From positions 47,937-111,936 of the forward strand of contig NZ_JAJSEC010000011.1 of the NCBI RefSeq assembly GCF_021272185.1: a stretch of DNA of 64,000 nucleotides, in the 5' to 3' direction. Under the pieces are notes generated by a model. That model ran no database searches and was not told where the DNA came from. It saw only the letters and a list, made by a program, of their open reading frames with translations. Made by a program: the position numbers and the translations under genes. This DNA comes from Roseivivax sp. GX 12232. Lineage in GTDB: Bacteria > Pseudomonadota > Alphaproteobacteria > Rhodobacterales > Rhodobacteraceae. This document shows, in pieces, positions 28,101-36,208 of the stretch. The stretch's first letter is position 1, and every line of letters starts with the position of its first letter.

Positions 28101-28596
28101 GCATGGCCTGGCCGACGGCGCGGCGGATCACCGGCTCGCCCAGGCGTTTGATCGCGCCGCGCAGGTGGCTGGCGACGCCCGGGTCGCGGTCCTTCAGCAC
28201 GTTGCCGGTCAGCATCAGCGCCCAGGTCGAGGCGTTGACCAAGGGCGAGGCCGAATGGCCCATATGCTTGCCCCAGTCCGAGGGGGCGATCTTGTCCTCG
28301 ATTAGCGCGTCGATGGTCTCGGCGTCGGGCACCCGCAGGAGCGCCTCGGCCAGGCACATGAGCGCGATGCCCTCTTCGGTCGAGAGGCCGTATTCGGCCA
28401 GGAAGACCTCCATCAGGCCGGGCCGCGCGTTGCCGCGGATCTTGCGCACCAGGTCGGCGCCGGAGCGCGAGATCGCGGCGCGCTCCTCGGGCGACAGGCC
28501 CGAGGCCTCGCGCAGCTCCTCGACCAGGGCGATCTCGTCGGCATAGGTTCGGGCGTCGATGTCGTGGCGCAGCTCGCCGGTGGCGTCTCTGGGCAT
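25174..28596 (-). CDS. putA: Bifunctional proline dehydrogenase / L-glutamate gamma-semialdehyde dehydrogenase PutA
   Basis: A 1140-residue enzyme that oxidises proline to glutamate in two steps with FAD and NAD. The N-terminal proline dehydrogenase barrel covers about residues 30-480 (blocks KLSALHPRYDELQH, RLVKGAYWDTEIKRAQ, YEFQRLHGMGE). The aldehyde dehydrogenase domain covers about 545-1010, with Glu761 in AETGGLNAM and nucleophile Cys795 in GQRCSALR. A C-terminal domain (about 1020-1140) follows. There is no N-terminal ribbon-helix-helix repressor domain as in E. coli PutA; regulation is probably by the divergent Lrp-type gene. Start ATG at 28596 has GAGGATACC just upstream. Confidence 0.97.
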   Translation of the reverse strand: MPRDATGELRHDIDARTYADEIALVEELREASGLSPEERAAISRSGADLVRKIRGNARPGLMEVFLAEYGLSTEEGIALMCLAEALLRVPDAETIDALIEDKIAPSDWGKHMGHSASPLVNASTWALMLTGNVLKDRDPGVASHLRGAIKRLGEPVIRRAVGQAMRVMGQQFVLGESIEAAMKRAAKMEEKGYTYSYDMLGEAARTEEDARRYHLAYSKAINAIAGAAHSKDTRDNPGISVKLSALHPRYDELQHELVMQNVVPRLRTLCGIARSAGIGLNIDAEEADRLSISLDVIEEVLSDPALKGWDGFGVVVQAYGKRAGPVLDWLYELAERLDRRIMVRLVKGAYWDTEIKRAQVLGVDGFPVFTSKSATDISYIANAKKLLGMTDRIYPQFATHNAHTAAAILAMGADTGVYEFQRLHGMGEALHDIMMRENGTRCRIYAPVGAHRDLLAYLVRRLLENGANSSFVNQIVDEEVPPETVAADPFDDVSFPDLATGPELFSPERKNSMGWDTRHRPTLAEIDSRRGAFRGHAWQAAPLTAGEAPKGATEDVVNPADPADKVGTVTWATPTTVRAAVDAARPWDASPEERAKILNQVADTYEAHYGELFAILHREAGKMLFDAVAELREAVDFLRYYATKTAGDPALGKVVCISPWNFPLAIFTGQIAAALSAGNAVLAKPAEQTSIMGWRAAELMHEAGVPREVLQLLPGAGEVGGALTGAEGVSGVAFTGSTETAQIIHGSVAENLEPGTPLIAETGGLNAMIVDSTALPEQAVAAIVESAFQSAGQRCSALRCLYVQEDIAESFLEMLKGAMDALQIGAPWDVSTDVGPVIDAEAHDQITAYIEAARAEGRLLNDCPIPSQGYFVPPALIRVTGIGDLEREIFGPVLHVATYRAEDLDRVIDAVNGTGYGLTFGLQTRIDDRVQHVSERIEAGNIYVNRNQIGAIVGSQPFGGEGLSGTGPKAGGPLYVDRFRRHPAEAQPGEWQEEASLERISRALGTAEPGRAPDREELPGPTGESNMFYTRARPPVLCLGPGREAAEAQAQAVRALGGAAVSAGGHVAPEVLERLSGFSAAIWWGETKTARAYRAALSRREGAILPLITGAPDRGHARLERHVCVDTTAAGGNAKLLSGV

Positions 28597-28700
28597 GGTA
28601 TCCTCCGAAATTTGGCCTAGTCTATTGCCGTATCAGCGGGAAAGCTGACTGAATATCGTTTGAGTTTTGGGCAAAGCGACCGAAGAAAGGGTTATGTGCA

Positions 28701-29177
28701 ATGCAATCGGATATGGCTGAGCTGGACCGCTTCGACCGGGCGATCCTCACCACGCTCGCCGCGGAAGGCCGCCTCTCTGTCACCGAGCTAGCCCGCCGGA
28801 TCGGCCTGTCGAAATCCCCCACCCAGGCGCGGCTGAAGCGGCTGGAGGAGAGCGGCACGATCCTGGGATACCGGGCCCTGCTGGACCCGATCCGGCTGGG
28901 GCTCGACCATGTGGCCTTCGTCGAGGTGCGGCTGCACGACACCTCGGAGCCGGCGCTGGCAAGCTTCAACGAAGCCGTGGCGCGGATCCCCGAGATCGAA
29001 CAGGCGCATCTGATCGCGGGCAATTTCGACTACCTCCTCAAGGTGCGGACCTCGGACATGCGCAGCTACCGCCGGGTGCTGGCCGATCACATCTCCGCTC
29101 TGCCGCATATCGCCTCGACCTCCACCTATGTCGCGATGGAGGCTGTAAAGGAGGACGGTCTCGCCGATGTGACTTGA
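28701..29177 (+). CDS. putR: Lrp/AsnC family regulator, probable proline-responsive activator PutR
   Basis: A 158-residue transcription factor with an N-terminal helix-turn-helix (about 9-55, ILTTLAAEGRLSVTELARRIGLSKSPTQARLKRL) and a C-terminal RAM ligand-binding domain (about 70-150). It is divergent from putA across 104 bases, the classical arrangement in Rhodobacter and Agrobacterium where PutR activates putA with proline. The start at 28701 may be replaced by the ATG at 28713. It ends four bases into a longer frame of the next gene, so the two may be in one transcript. Confidence 0.9.
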   Translation: MQSDMAELDRFDRAILTTLAAEGRLSVTELARRIGLSKSPTQARLKRLEESGTILGYRALLDPIRLGLDHVAFVEVRLHDTSEPALASFNEAVARIPEIEQAHLIAGNFDYLLKVRTSDMRSYRRVLADHISALPHIASTSTYVAMEAVKEDGLADVT

Positions 29178-29209
29178 CCGCGCGTCATGCCGGGGCGTCC
29201 TCTGGACCC

Positions 29210-29749
29210 ATGATCCGCCTGATCCTTGTCCTCGGCCTCGCGCCGCTTGCCGCCTGGGCCGAGTGCCCGCCGGCCCCGGACCACTCCGAGGAGATCGCGG
29301 GGCTTCTGGCCGAGATCCAGTCCGCCGAGCGCGAGATCGAGGCGCAGCGGCTGTCGAACGCGCTCTGGGCGCTCTGGGCCGATGCGCCCGATGCCGCCGC
29401 GCAGGAGCTTCTGGACGCGGGCATGCGGGCACGGGAAAGCTACGACTTCCTGCGCGCCGAGGAGAGCTTCGACCGGCTGGTGGCCTACTGCCCGGACTAC
29501 GCCGAGGGCTACAACCAGCGCGCCTTCGTGGCCTTCCTGCGGGGCGATTTCGCCGCCGCCCTGCCGGATCTCGAGCGCGCGCTGGCGCTGAACCCGCGCC
29601 ATGTCGCGGCGCTTTCGGGCAAGGCGCTGACGCTCATGGGCCTCGGCCGCGACGCCGAGGCGCAGGAGGCGCTGCGCGCCGCACTGGCGCTCAACCCCTG
29701 GCTCTCCGAGCGCCACCTACTGACCGAGCCGCCCGGCCAGGAGCTCTGA
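29210..29749 (+). CDS. Secreted TPR-repeat protein
   Basis: A 179-residue protein with a signal peptide (1-17, ending AWA). After an N-terminal helix with Cys, residues about 75-150 form two or three TPR units, for example [20 protein letters not shown] and [32 protein letters not shown]. The function is probably protein-protein interaction in the periplasm. The ATG at 29210 is chosen because it directly starts the signal peptide; an upstream in-frame start would prepend 12 residues without one. Confidence 0.75.
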   Translation: MIRLILVLGLAPLAAWAECPPAPDHSEEIAGLLAEIQSAEREIEAQRLSNALWALWADAPDAAAQELLDAGMRARESYDFLRAEESFDRLVAYCPDYAEGYNQRAFVAFLRGDFAAALPDLERALALNPRHVAALSGKALTLMGLGRDAEAQEALRAALALNPWLSERHLLTEPPGQEL

Positions 29750-29791
29750 CACCTTTTCACCGCCCGCCACCCCGGTTAGAGATCGCCCCGG

Positions 29792-29877
29792 GCCCGCGTG
29801 GTGGAATGGTAGACACAGGGGACTTAAAATCCCTAGGCGTAACAGCCGTGCCGGTTCGAGTCCGGCCGCGGGTACCA
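29792..29877 (+). tRNA. tRNA-Leu (anticodon TAA)
   Basis: Seven-base acceptor stem GCCCGCG pairs with CGCGGGT, followed by A and encoded CCA. The anticodon loop CTTAAAA gives TAA. The T arm is GCCGG-TTCGAGT-CCGGC and a long variable arm is present, as expected for a leucine tRNA (86 nt). Confidence 0.97.
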
Positions 29878-29912
29878 TCCAGAAAAATTGTCAGTGAACG
29901 AGGGTTAGCCCC

Positions 29913-30344
29913 TCACCCCCGCCGGCGCAGGCGGATCACCACGTCGACGCTGGCGATCTCGGCGCCTTCCGGGGCCTCGGGCAGGCGGGCGATCTCGAGC
30001 TCCTCGGAGGGGGCGTCGGTCAGCGTGCCGTTGTCTTCCCAGAAGAAATGCGGGTGATCATGGGTGTTGGTGTCGAAGTAGCTCTTCGAGCCGTCGACCG
30101 TCACTTCCTGGATCAGGCCTGCGTCGCAGAAGGCGCGGAGGGTGTTGTAGACGGTGGCGAGCGAGACCTTCTCGCCCTGGCGCTCGACCTCGGCAAAGAG
30201 GCTCTCGGCGGTGAAATGGCGGTGCTGGCCGTCGCCGATCAGCAGCGCGGCAAGCGTCGCGCGCTGCCGCGTCGGGCGCAGATCCGCCCGGTTCAGCCAT
30301 TCCGTGCCACGCTCGATTGCCGCAGGGGTCATGGGCGCCCGCAT
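29913..30344 (-). CDS. irr: Fur family iron response regulator Irr
   Basis: A 143-residue regulator with the Fur winged-helix domain (LRPTRQRATLAALL and SLATVYNTLRAFCDAGLI) and the Irr-type metal/haem region THDHPHFFWEDNGTLTDAP. Irr controls iron and haem genes in alphaproteobacteria and is itself degraded or inactivated through haem. The ATG at 30344 could be replaced by ATG at 30332 (MTPAAIERGTEWL), the more usual N-terminus. It is divergent from fabA across 182 bases, an arrangement I recall as conserved in the Rhodobacterales. No complete palindromic iron-control element was found. Confidence 0.9.
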   Translation of the reverse strand: MRAPMTPAAIERGTEWLNRADLRPTRQRATLAALLIGDGQHRHFTAESLFAEVERQGEKVSLATVYNTLRAFCDAGLIQEVTVDGSKSYFDTNTHDHPHFFWEDNGTLTDAPSEELEIARLPEAPEGAEIASVDVVIRLRRRG

Positions 30345-30525
30345 CCTTTCCCGTCTGTCCTTTAGGAATATAGGGTGCGCCCCGCCCTGATTTCAAACGC
30401 TTTCCCGTGATCCGCCGCGCGGCTTCGCGGCACTGCGGCGGGCGCGCCGCAGGCTTGCATGGCGCGCAGCCACGGTGATAGTGGGGCAGAAATCTCGACG
30501 CCTAGAAAGAAGGGGTGCCCGGCGC

Positions 30526-31035
30526 ATGGCCGATTTTCCGACCAGCTTCGACAGGGACGACCTGCTCAAATGCGCACGCGGCGAACTGTTCGGCGAGGGC
30601 AATGCCCAGCTTCCCGAACCGCCGATGCTGATGATGAACCGCATCACCGATATCTCCGGGGACGGCGGGCCGAACGGCAAAGGCCATGTGGTCGCCGAAT
30701 TCGACATCCGCCCCGACCTGTGGTTCTTCGAATGCCACTTCCCGGGCAATCCGATCATGCCCGGCTGCCTCGGGCTTGACGGGCTCTGGCAGCTCACCGG
30801 CTTCAACCTGGGCTGGCGCGGCTGGAAAGGCCGCGGCTACGCGCTGGGCGTCGGCGAGGTGAAGCTGACCGGCATGGTCCGTCCCGACCGCAAGATGCTG
30901 ACCTATTACGTCGATTTCACCAAGGCGGTGCAGACCCGGCGGCTGACCATGGGTGTCGCCGACGGCCGGGTCGAGGCCGACGGCGAGACGATCTACCAGG
31001 TCAAGGACATGAAGGTCGCCCTGTCGGAGAGCTGA
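30526..31035 (+). CDS. fabA: 3-hydroxydecanoyl-ACP dehydratase/isomerase FabA
   Basis: A 169-residue cytoplasmic hot-dog-fold enzyme that introduces the double bond for unsaturated fatty acids. The active-site His lies in [20 protein letters not shown], with the catalytic acid (Asp) at the end of that block. ATG at 30526 was chosen: [20 protein letters not shown] is the FabA N-terminus. It starts an operon fabA-fabB-fabI, with 43 bases before fabB. Confidence 0.97.
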   Translation: MADFPTSFDRDDLLKCARGELFGEGNAQLPEPPMLMMNRITDISGDGGPNGKGHVVAEFDIRPDLWFFECHFPGNPIMPGCLGLDGLWQLTGFNLGWRGWKGRGYALGVGEVKLTGMVRPDRKMLTYYVDFTKAVQTRRLTMGVADGRVEADGETIYQVKDMKVALSES

Positions 31036-31078
31036 GGCCCGCCGCCAGAGACTTATCGAGCAAAGGAGAGAGAGCGCC

Positions 31079-32308
31079 ATGCGCCGTGTCGTCGTCACCG
31101 GACTGGGCATCGTCTCGTCCATCGGAAACAACGCCGAAGAAGTCCTGGCCTCGCTGAAGGCCGGCCGTTCGGGCATCACCGCCAACGAGGACATGAAGGA
31201 ACACGGCTTCCGCTCCCAGATCGCGGGGGACGTGAAGCTCGACGTAAAGGACCATGTCGAGAAGCGCACCCTGCGCTTCATGGGGCCGGGCGCGGCCTAT
31301 GCCCATATCGCCATGACCCAGGCCATCGCCGACGCGGGCCTCGAGGAAAGCGACGTGGTGAACCCGCGCACCGGCCTGGTCGCGGGCTCGGGCGGGCCCT
31401 CGACCTCGGCCATGTTCGCCGCGCATCAGACCGTGCTGAAATCCGGCGCGCCGAAGCGCATCGGCCCCACGGCGGTGCCGAAGTGCATGTCCTCGACGAT
31501 CTCGGCGAACCTTTCGACCGCCTTCAAGATCAAGGGCATCAACTACTCGATCACCTCGGCCTGCTCGACCTCGCTGCACTGCATCGGCAACGCCGCCGAG
31601 CAGATCATGCTGGGCAAGCAGGACGTGATGTTCGCCGGCGGCGGCGAGGAGCTGGACTGGACCCTCTCCTGCCTCTTCGACGCCATGGGCGCGATGTCCT
31701 CGAAGTACAACGACACCCCCGAGAAGGCCTCGCGCGCCTTTGACGCGGGCCGCGACGGCTTCGTGATCGGCGGCGGCGGCGGCATCCTGGTGCTCGAGGA
31801 TCTCGAACACGCCAAGGCCCGCGGCGCCAAGATCTACGCCGAGGTCACAGGCTATGCCGCAACCTCCGACGGCCACGACATGGTGGCGCCGTCGGGCGAG
31901 GGCGGCGAGCGCGCCATGCGCCTGGCGCTCGACGGGCTGCCCGAGGGCCGCAAGGTCGGCTATGTGAACGCCCATGGCACCTCGACGCCGGTCGGCGACG
32001 TCGGCGAGATCGAGGCCCTGCGCCGGGTCTTCGGCGACGGCCAGACCCCGCCCGTCTCCTCGACCAAGTCGATGACCGGCCACAGCCAGGGCGCCACCGG
32101 CGCGCAGGAGGCGATCTACTGCCTCCTGATGCTCGAGCATGATTTCATCACGCCCTCGATCAACGTCGAGACCCTCGACCCGGCGCTCAAGCCCGAGGAG
32201 ATCGCGACCGAGCTGGTCGAAGGCGCCGGGCTTGATACGGTGATGACCAATTCCTTCGGTTTCGGCGGCACCAACGGCTCCATGCTGCTGTCCCGCTTCA
32301 CGGATTGA
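31079..32308 (+). CDS. fabB: 3-oxoacyl-ACP synthase I FabB
   Basis: A 409-residue condensing enzyme that elongates cis-3-decenoyl-ACP. The catalytic triad is visible: Cys162 in [10 protein letters not shown], His in [11 protein letters not shown] and His in [20 protein letters not shown] near the C-terminus is the family's glycine-rich motif. The ribosome-binding site AAAGGAGAGAG precedes the ATG. Together with fabA it marks the anaerobic-type unsaturated fatty acid pathway; fabI follows after 25 bases. Confidence 0.97.
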   Translation: MRRVVVTGLGIVSSIGNNAEEVLASLKAGRSGITANEDMKEHGFRSQIAGDVKLDVKDHVEKRTLRFMGPGAAYAHIAMTQAIADAGLEESDVVNPRTGLVAGSGGPSTSAMFAAHQTVLKSGAPKRIGPTAVPKCMSSTISANLSTAFKIKGINYSITSACSTSLHCIGNAAEQIMLGKQDVMFAGGGEELDWTLSCLFDAMGAMSSKYNDTPEKASRAFDAGRDGFVIGGGGGILVLEDLEHAKARGAKIYAEVTGYAATSDGHDMVAPSGEGGERAMRLALDGLPEGRKVGYVNAHGTSTPVGDVGEIEALRRVFGDGQTPPVSSTKSMTGHSQGATGAQEAIYCLLMLEHDFITPSINVETLDPALKPEEIATELVEGAGLDTVMTNSFGFGGTNGSMLLSRFTD

Positions 32309-32333
32309 CCACAACGGATTACGGACGGAACGC

Positions 32334-33125
32334 ATGAGCGGACAACTGACGGGCAAGCGCGGGCTTGTCATGGGTGTGGCGAACGAACGTTCGATCGCCT
32401 GGGGCATCGCCAAGGCCTGCGCCGAGGCGGGGGCCGAGCTGGCCTTCACCCACCAGGGCGAGGCCTTCGGGCAGCGCCTGAAGCCGCTCGCCGAAAGCGT
32501 GGGCTCCGACCTCCTGATCGACGTGGACGTGACCGACGACGCCTCGCTCGACCGCGCCTTCGCGGCGCTGGAAGAGCGCTGGGGGCGGCTCGATTTCCTG
32601 GTCCATGCCATCGCCTTCTCGGACAAGTCCGAGCTGCAGGGGCGGTTCATGAACACCAGCCGGTCGAACTTCAAGAACTCGCTCGACATCTCGTGCTACA
32701 GCTTCATCGAGGTCGCCCGCCGCGCCCATCCGCTGATGGCCGAGAGCGGCGGCACGCTGATGACCCTGACCTACCAGGGTTCGAACAAGGTGGTGCCGAA
32801 CTACAACGTCATGGGCGTGGCCAAGGCCGCGCTCGAGGCCTCGGTGCGCTACCTCGCCAATGACCTGGGCCGCGACGGCATCCGGGTGAACGCGCTCTCG
32901 CCGGGGCCGATGAAGACCCTTGCCGGCGCGGCGATCAGCGGTGCGCGCAAGACCTTCAAGCACACCGACCAGAACGCGCCGCTCGGCGGCAACGCCACGC
33001 TCGAGGCCGTGGGCGGCACCGCGGTCTGGCTCGCCTCGGACGCGGGCGCCTGCACCACGGGCGAGATCGTGCATATCGACGGCGGCTTCCACGTGCTGGG
33101 CATGCCGCAGTTCGAGAACCTCTGA
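32334..33125 (+). CDS. fabI: Enoyl-ACP reductase (NADH) FabI
   Basis: A 263-residue short-chain dehydrogenase-type enzyme completing each cycle of fatty acid elongation. The nucleotide motif is KRGLVMGVANERSIAWGIA. The catalytic Tyr and Lys occur as YNVMGVAKAALE (Tyr-x6-Lys, FabI type). Length is standard. Third gene of the fab operon; triclosan-class inhibitors target this family. Confidence 0.96.
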   Translation: MSGQLTGKRGLVMGVANERSIAWGIAKACAEAGAELAFTHQGEAFGQRLKPLAESVGSDLLIDVDVTDDASLDRAFAALEERWGRLDFLVHAIAFSDKSELQGRFMNTSRSNFKNSLDISCYSFIEVARRAHPLMAESGGTLMTLTYQGSNKVVPNYNVMGVAKAALEASVRYLANDLGRDGIRVNALSPGPMKTLAGAAISGARKTFKHTDQNAPLGGNATLEAVGGTAVWLASDAGACTTGEIVHIDGGFHVLGMPQFENL

Positions 33126-33265
33126 GCCGGGGAGGGGCCGCCTGGTCGGCCCCTTCGACGGTGTGTGCCCACTCCGCGCCCGCGCATTTGGTCGCGCCCC
33201 CGCGCCCCCGGGGAACCCCCTTCCTTCGCTGTCGTTGACAGGGACCATCAACAGGAGGTCCCGCC

Positions 33266-33940
33266 ATGACCGAGCGGCTCACGCTCACCTCGATCACTCC
33301 CGTCACCCATGACACCTATCACCTGGTCTTCGACCGGCCCGAGGGGTTCGACTTCACGCCCGGGCAGGCGGTGGACCTGGCGCTCGACCGCGAGGGCTGG
33401 CGCGAGGAGAAGCGGCCCTTCACCTTCACCTCGCTGCCCGAGGACGACACCCTCGAGTTCGTCATCAAGTCCTACCCCGACCACGACGGGGTGACCGAAC
33501 AGATCGCCAAGCTGAGCCCCGGCGACGCGGTGCTGATCGACGAGCCCTGGGGCGCCATCGCCGACAAGGGCCCGGGCTGGTTCATCGCCGGCGGCGCGGG
33601 CGTGACGCCCTTCATCGCGATCCTGAAGAAGCGCCTGCGTGACGAGGGCACGCTCAAGGGCTCGACGCTGATCTTCTCGAACCGGACCGAGCGCGACATC
33701 ATCCTGCGCGAGACCTTCACCGAGATGCGCGGGCTCGACTGCGTCTTCACCGTGACCGACGACCCCGAAAGCCCGCTCTGCATGGGCATGATCGGCCAGG
33801 AAATGCTGGCCCAGCATGTCACCCCGGGCGAGGGCAAATGCTACATCTGCGGGCCCGACGCCATGCTCGAGGATATCTCGGCCTCGCTGCGCGAGATCGG
33901 CGTGCCCGAAGAGGACATCATCACCGAGGAATTTGACTGA
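33266..33940 (+). CDS. Ferredoxin reductase-type flavin oxidoreductase
   Basis: A 224-residue cytoplasmic protein with an FAD-binding beta-barrel (residues about 1-100; the FAD motif is KRPFTFTS) and an NAD(P)H-binding domain (GGAGVTPFIAIL near 109-120; CYICGPDAML near 192-201). No iron-sulfur domain is present. Such stand-alone reductases pass electrons between NAD(P)H and ferredoxin, flavodoxin or haem partners; the partner is not visible here. A very good ribosome-binding site ACAGGAGG precedes the ATG. Confidence 0.88.
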   Translation: MTERLTLTSITPVTHDTYHLVFDRPEGFDFTPGQAVDLALDREGWREEKRPFTFTSLPEDDTLEFVIKSYPDHDGVTEQIAKLSPGDAVLIDEPWGAIADKGPGWFIAGGAGVTPFIAILKKRLRDEGTLKGSTLIFSNRTERDIILRETFTEMRGLDCVFTVTDDPESPLCMGMIGQEMLAQHVTPGEGKCYICGPDAMLEDISASLREIGVPEEDIITEEFD

Positions 33941-33995
33941 GAGACGCCCCGCGCGCGCCATTCTGCCGCCGCATTCCGTTGCAATCTTTCCGCGC

Positions 33996-34448
33996 ATGGC
34001 ACGGGTAAAATACATGCGCGATCAGGTCAGCCGCCGGCGGCGGCGCAAGCTCGCCCTCTCTTTCCTGCCGCTCTGCTTCTGCGGGGTGGTGGCCTATGGG
34101 GTCTCGCTCTGGGACACCGATCTGGCGCAGGCCTCGAACCAGGCGGCGAGTTTCGTCGCGCCGGGGCCCGGGGCCGAGCTGATCGGCCGGGTGAGCCATG
34201 TGCGCGACGGCGACACCATCGAGGTCGGCGGCGTGCCGATCCGGCTGTCGGACGTGGATTGCGCCGAGCTCGGCACCCGCGAGGGCGAGGCCGCACGGCG
34301 CGAGATGGACCGGATCACCCGCGGACGGGTGCTGGTCTGCGCGCTGGAAGGCCGGATGAGCTACGACCGCCACATCGCCCGCTGCGAGCGCGACGATGGT
34401 TTGGCCCTGCGCGAGGCGATCCGCGAGAAGGGGTATTGCGCGTTGTGA
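33996..34448 (+). CDS. Membrane-anchored staphylococcal nuclease-like (thermonuclease) protein
   Basis: A 150-residue protein with a basic N-terminus (SRRRRRK), one transmembrane helix (about 20-38) and an SNase-like domain (about 60-150). Catalytic residues of the family can be placed: Arg in IRLSDVDCAE, Glu in DCAELGTREG and Arg in YDRHIARCE. It may cut nucleic acids in the periplasm. The C-terminus ends with YCAL, and Cys residues may form disulfides. The start at 33996 could be replaced by ATG at 34014. Confidence 0.8.
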   Translation: MARVKYMRDQVSRRRRRKLALSFLPLCFCGVVAYGVSLWDTDLAQASNQAASFVAPGPGAELIGRVSHVRDGDTIEVGGVPIRLSDVDCAELGTREGEAARREMDRITRGRVLVCALEGRMSYDRHIARCERDDGLALREAIREKGYCAL

Positions 34449-34452
34449 GGGG

Positions 34453-34770
34453 GGGCTTCGGGGATTCCCGGGGCGTCTGGTGGTTGGGCTGGTGAGGTCC
34501 GGCGTTTGATGTGTTGGCCCCTCGTATCGGTGCTCTGCCGGACCTGAGAGGTGAGCGGGCTTCGGAGGTCCCGGGGCGGCTGGTGGTTGGGTTGGGGAGG
34601 TCCGACCTTAGGTCCGACCTTCAGACTTTCATCCACTTGTATCGATGCCGTGCCCACCCTGAGAGCAGAAGAGGCTTCGGGGATCCCGGGATGGCTGGCG
34701 ATCGGACTGGCGAGGTCCGGCGTTCGGTGTTTTCGCCGTGGTAGCGATGCCGTTCCCGCCCTTCTCCCGC
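34453..34770. repeat. Three imperfect direct repeats of about 110 bp
   Basis: Each unit starts GGCTTCGG (34453, 34559 and 34673), then carries CCCGGG, a GGTGGTTGG-like block, GAGGTCCG and TCGATGCCG- or TCGGTGCTC-type sequence. No reading frame is convincing. They precede repeat copy C in a 782-base gene-free gap. Confidence 0.65.
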
Positions 34771-34823
34771 CGTGTTGTCCGCCCCCTCCTTCGAGACTGC
34801 GCCCCTTAGTGCGCCATCGCAGC

Positions 34824-35011
34824 AGAGGGCGCGCGCCGGACCGGGGGCCGGCGCTGCTGCCCTTTGAGCGGGGCGCTTTATCCACGCAAGGTCAGGACTA
34901 AAGATGAGCTATGCGCTTCGCCCACAAGAGCGCCGGCCCATCGGGCCGGTCCGGCGCGCGCCCGGCACCTTCGGTGCTATTCGGGCGCAAGAGGGGGCAG
35001 GTGGCGCTTTA
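34824..35011 (+). repeat. Dispersed inverted-arm repeat, copy C
   Basis: Begins CAGAGGGCGCGCGCC and ends near GGTGGCGCTTTA. Same internal sequence as copy E, with CAAGGTCAGGACTA and GCTTCGCCCACAAGAGCG conserved. From here to 35230 I see no gene. Confidence 0.8.
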
Positions 35012-35230
35012 GGTGCGACGGCCGTAGCGTCTTGCACAGCTTGGAAATTGTGTGGCGCGCCGTCCGCGATGACTTCAATGCATGACGTCCTTCACCGCGC
35101 GTCCCACGGACGCCTCAAAGAAACGCGCTCCCGGTCAGATCCGCAGGACACCTGCCCCACGGCGACCCCCGCCCCCCACGGCGACACCCACCACCACCAA
35201 GACGCCCGTCTCCAACGACCAAGCCCCCCC

Positions 35231-36100
35231 TCAAAACCACTGCCCCGGCTCCATCAGCCCCAGGTCCAACAACTGCCGCGAGTGCCACTCGAAGGGCACC
35301 GAGTTGTGCCAGGTGAACCCGTGGATGTCGAAGGTCGAGCCAGGGTTCTTCTTCAGCGCCTTGGCGGTGCGGAAGGAGACCAGCGCGGCGGTCAGGTTGT
35401 TGTGCCAGGGGCAGGCATAGGTGTTGTATTCCTCCTCCGAGAAGGTGTGGTCCTCGCGCAGGATCAGCCCTTTCTTGGCGCGGAAGATCGAGATCCGGTC
35501 GATCTTGCGGCGCGCGGCGGGGACGTGTTCCTCGAAGCGCCAGCGCAGCCCGCCGAAGAAGTCGAGCTGCCGCTCCTTGGGGTAATTGTGGTTCGCCGGG
35601 TCCTTGCGGGCCAGCGCGTAATATCCCGAGCGGTCGAGGCAGGCCTCGTCGAGCGACACCGCCTCGGGCGCCCGGGCCAGATCGGCGGCGTAGAGGTCGA
35701 CCACATAGGTCAGCATGGCGTCGCGCCGCTCTTCGGTGTGGAAGGTCAGCATCTCGCCGATGCTGCGGGTCTCGCAGTAGGGGTAGAAGAGGTATTCCGC
35801 GTTGTAGCAGTAGAACATCCAGAGCCCCGGCGCGGCCTCGCTCACCCGGGTCACCGCCGCCTGAACCGCGCCCTCGGCCTTGGTGTCGAAATCCACGCGG
35901 ATCACCTCGGGCACGAGGTCGGGCGGAAGGCTCAGCGCGGGCGGCATGAAGACCAGCACCCGGGCAAAGCCCGAATGCATGTGGTGCCGGATCGTGGTGT
36001 CGAGCTCGACCCCGTCTTCGGCGAAGATCATCGCAAGCGGGCCCTGCGACAGCGCCCCGCCGGGGGCGCGCAGGAAGGCGCTGAGGGATGTGAACTGCAT
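35231..36100 (-). CDS. Conserved hypothetical protein, possibly glycosyltransferase-like
   Basis: A 289-residue cytoplasmic protein without signal or membrane segments. It has an early region AMIFAEDGVELDTTIRHHMH and RVLVFMPPAL, then YCYNAEYLFYPYCETRSIGE and a C-terminal block GFTWHNSVPFEW. The early region with an acidic pair resembles the first Rossmann-like half of GT-A glycosyltransferases, but I cannot assign a family. ATG at 36100 (MQFTSLSAFLRAPGGAL) was chosen as the first plausible start after a poorly conserved extension. It is divergent from miaB across 108 bases. Confidence 0.6.
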   Translation of the reverse strand: MQFTSLSAFLRAPGGALSQGPLAMIFAEDGVELDTTIRHHMHSGFARVLVFMPPALSLPPDLVPEVIRVDFDTKAEGAVQAAVTRVSEAAPGLWMFYCYNAEYLFYPYCETRSIGEMLTFHTEERRDAMLTYVVDLYAADLARAPEAVSLDEACLDRSGYYALARKDPANHNYPKERQLDFFGGLRWRFEEHVPAARRKIDRISIFRAKKGLILREDHTFSEEEYNTYACPWHNNLTAALVSFRTAKALKKNPGSTFDIHGFTWHNSVPFEWHSRQLLDLGLMEPGQWF

Positions 36101-36208
36101 GGCTGTCCGCGGCTTTTCCGCGAAGCGTCCCGAAATTCGCCCCGCATTGCAAGCCAAAGGGATTCTGCGTTATGAGCCGCGCTCATCCCGGCCTCGAAGG
36201 AATGTCGC

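Noticed and set aside
24766..28305. A plus-strand open frame of about 1180 codons opposite putA
   Set aside because: It overlaps putA, which has clear catalytic motifs; the frame reads as His/Arg/Gly/Ala-rich shadow.
30361..30373. Iron-control element for Irr (TTTAGGAATATA)
   Set aside because: Only one half-site resembles the motif; no symmetrical partner was found.
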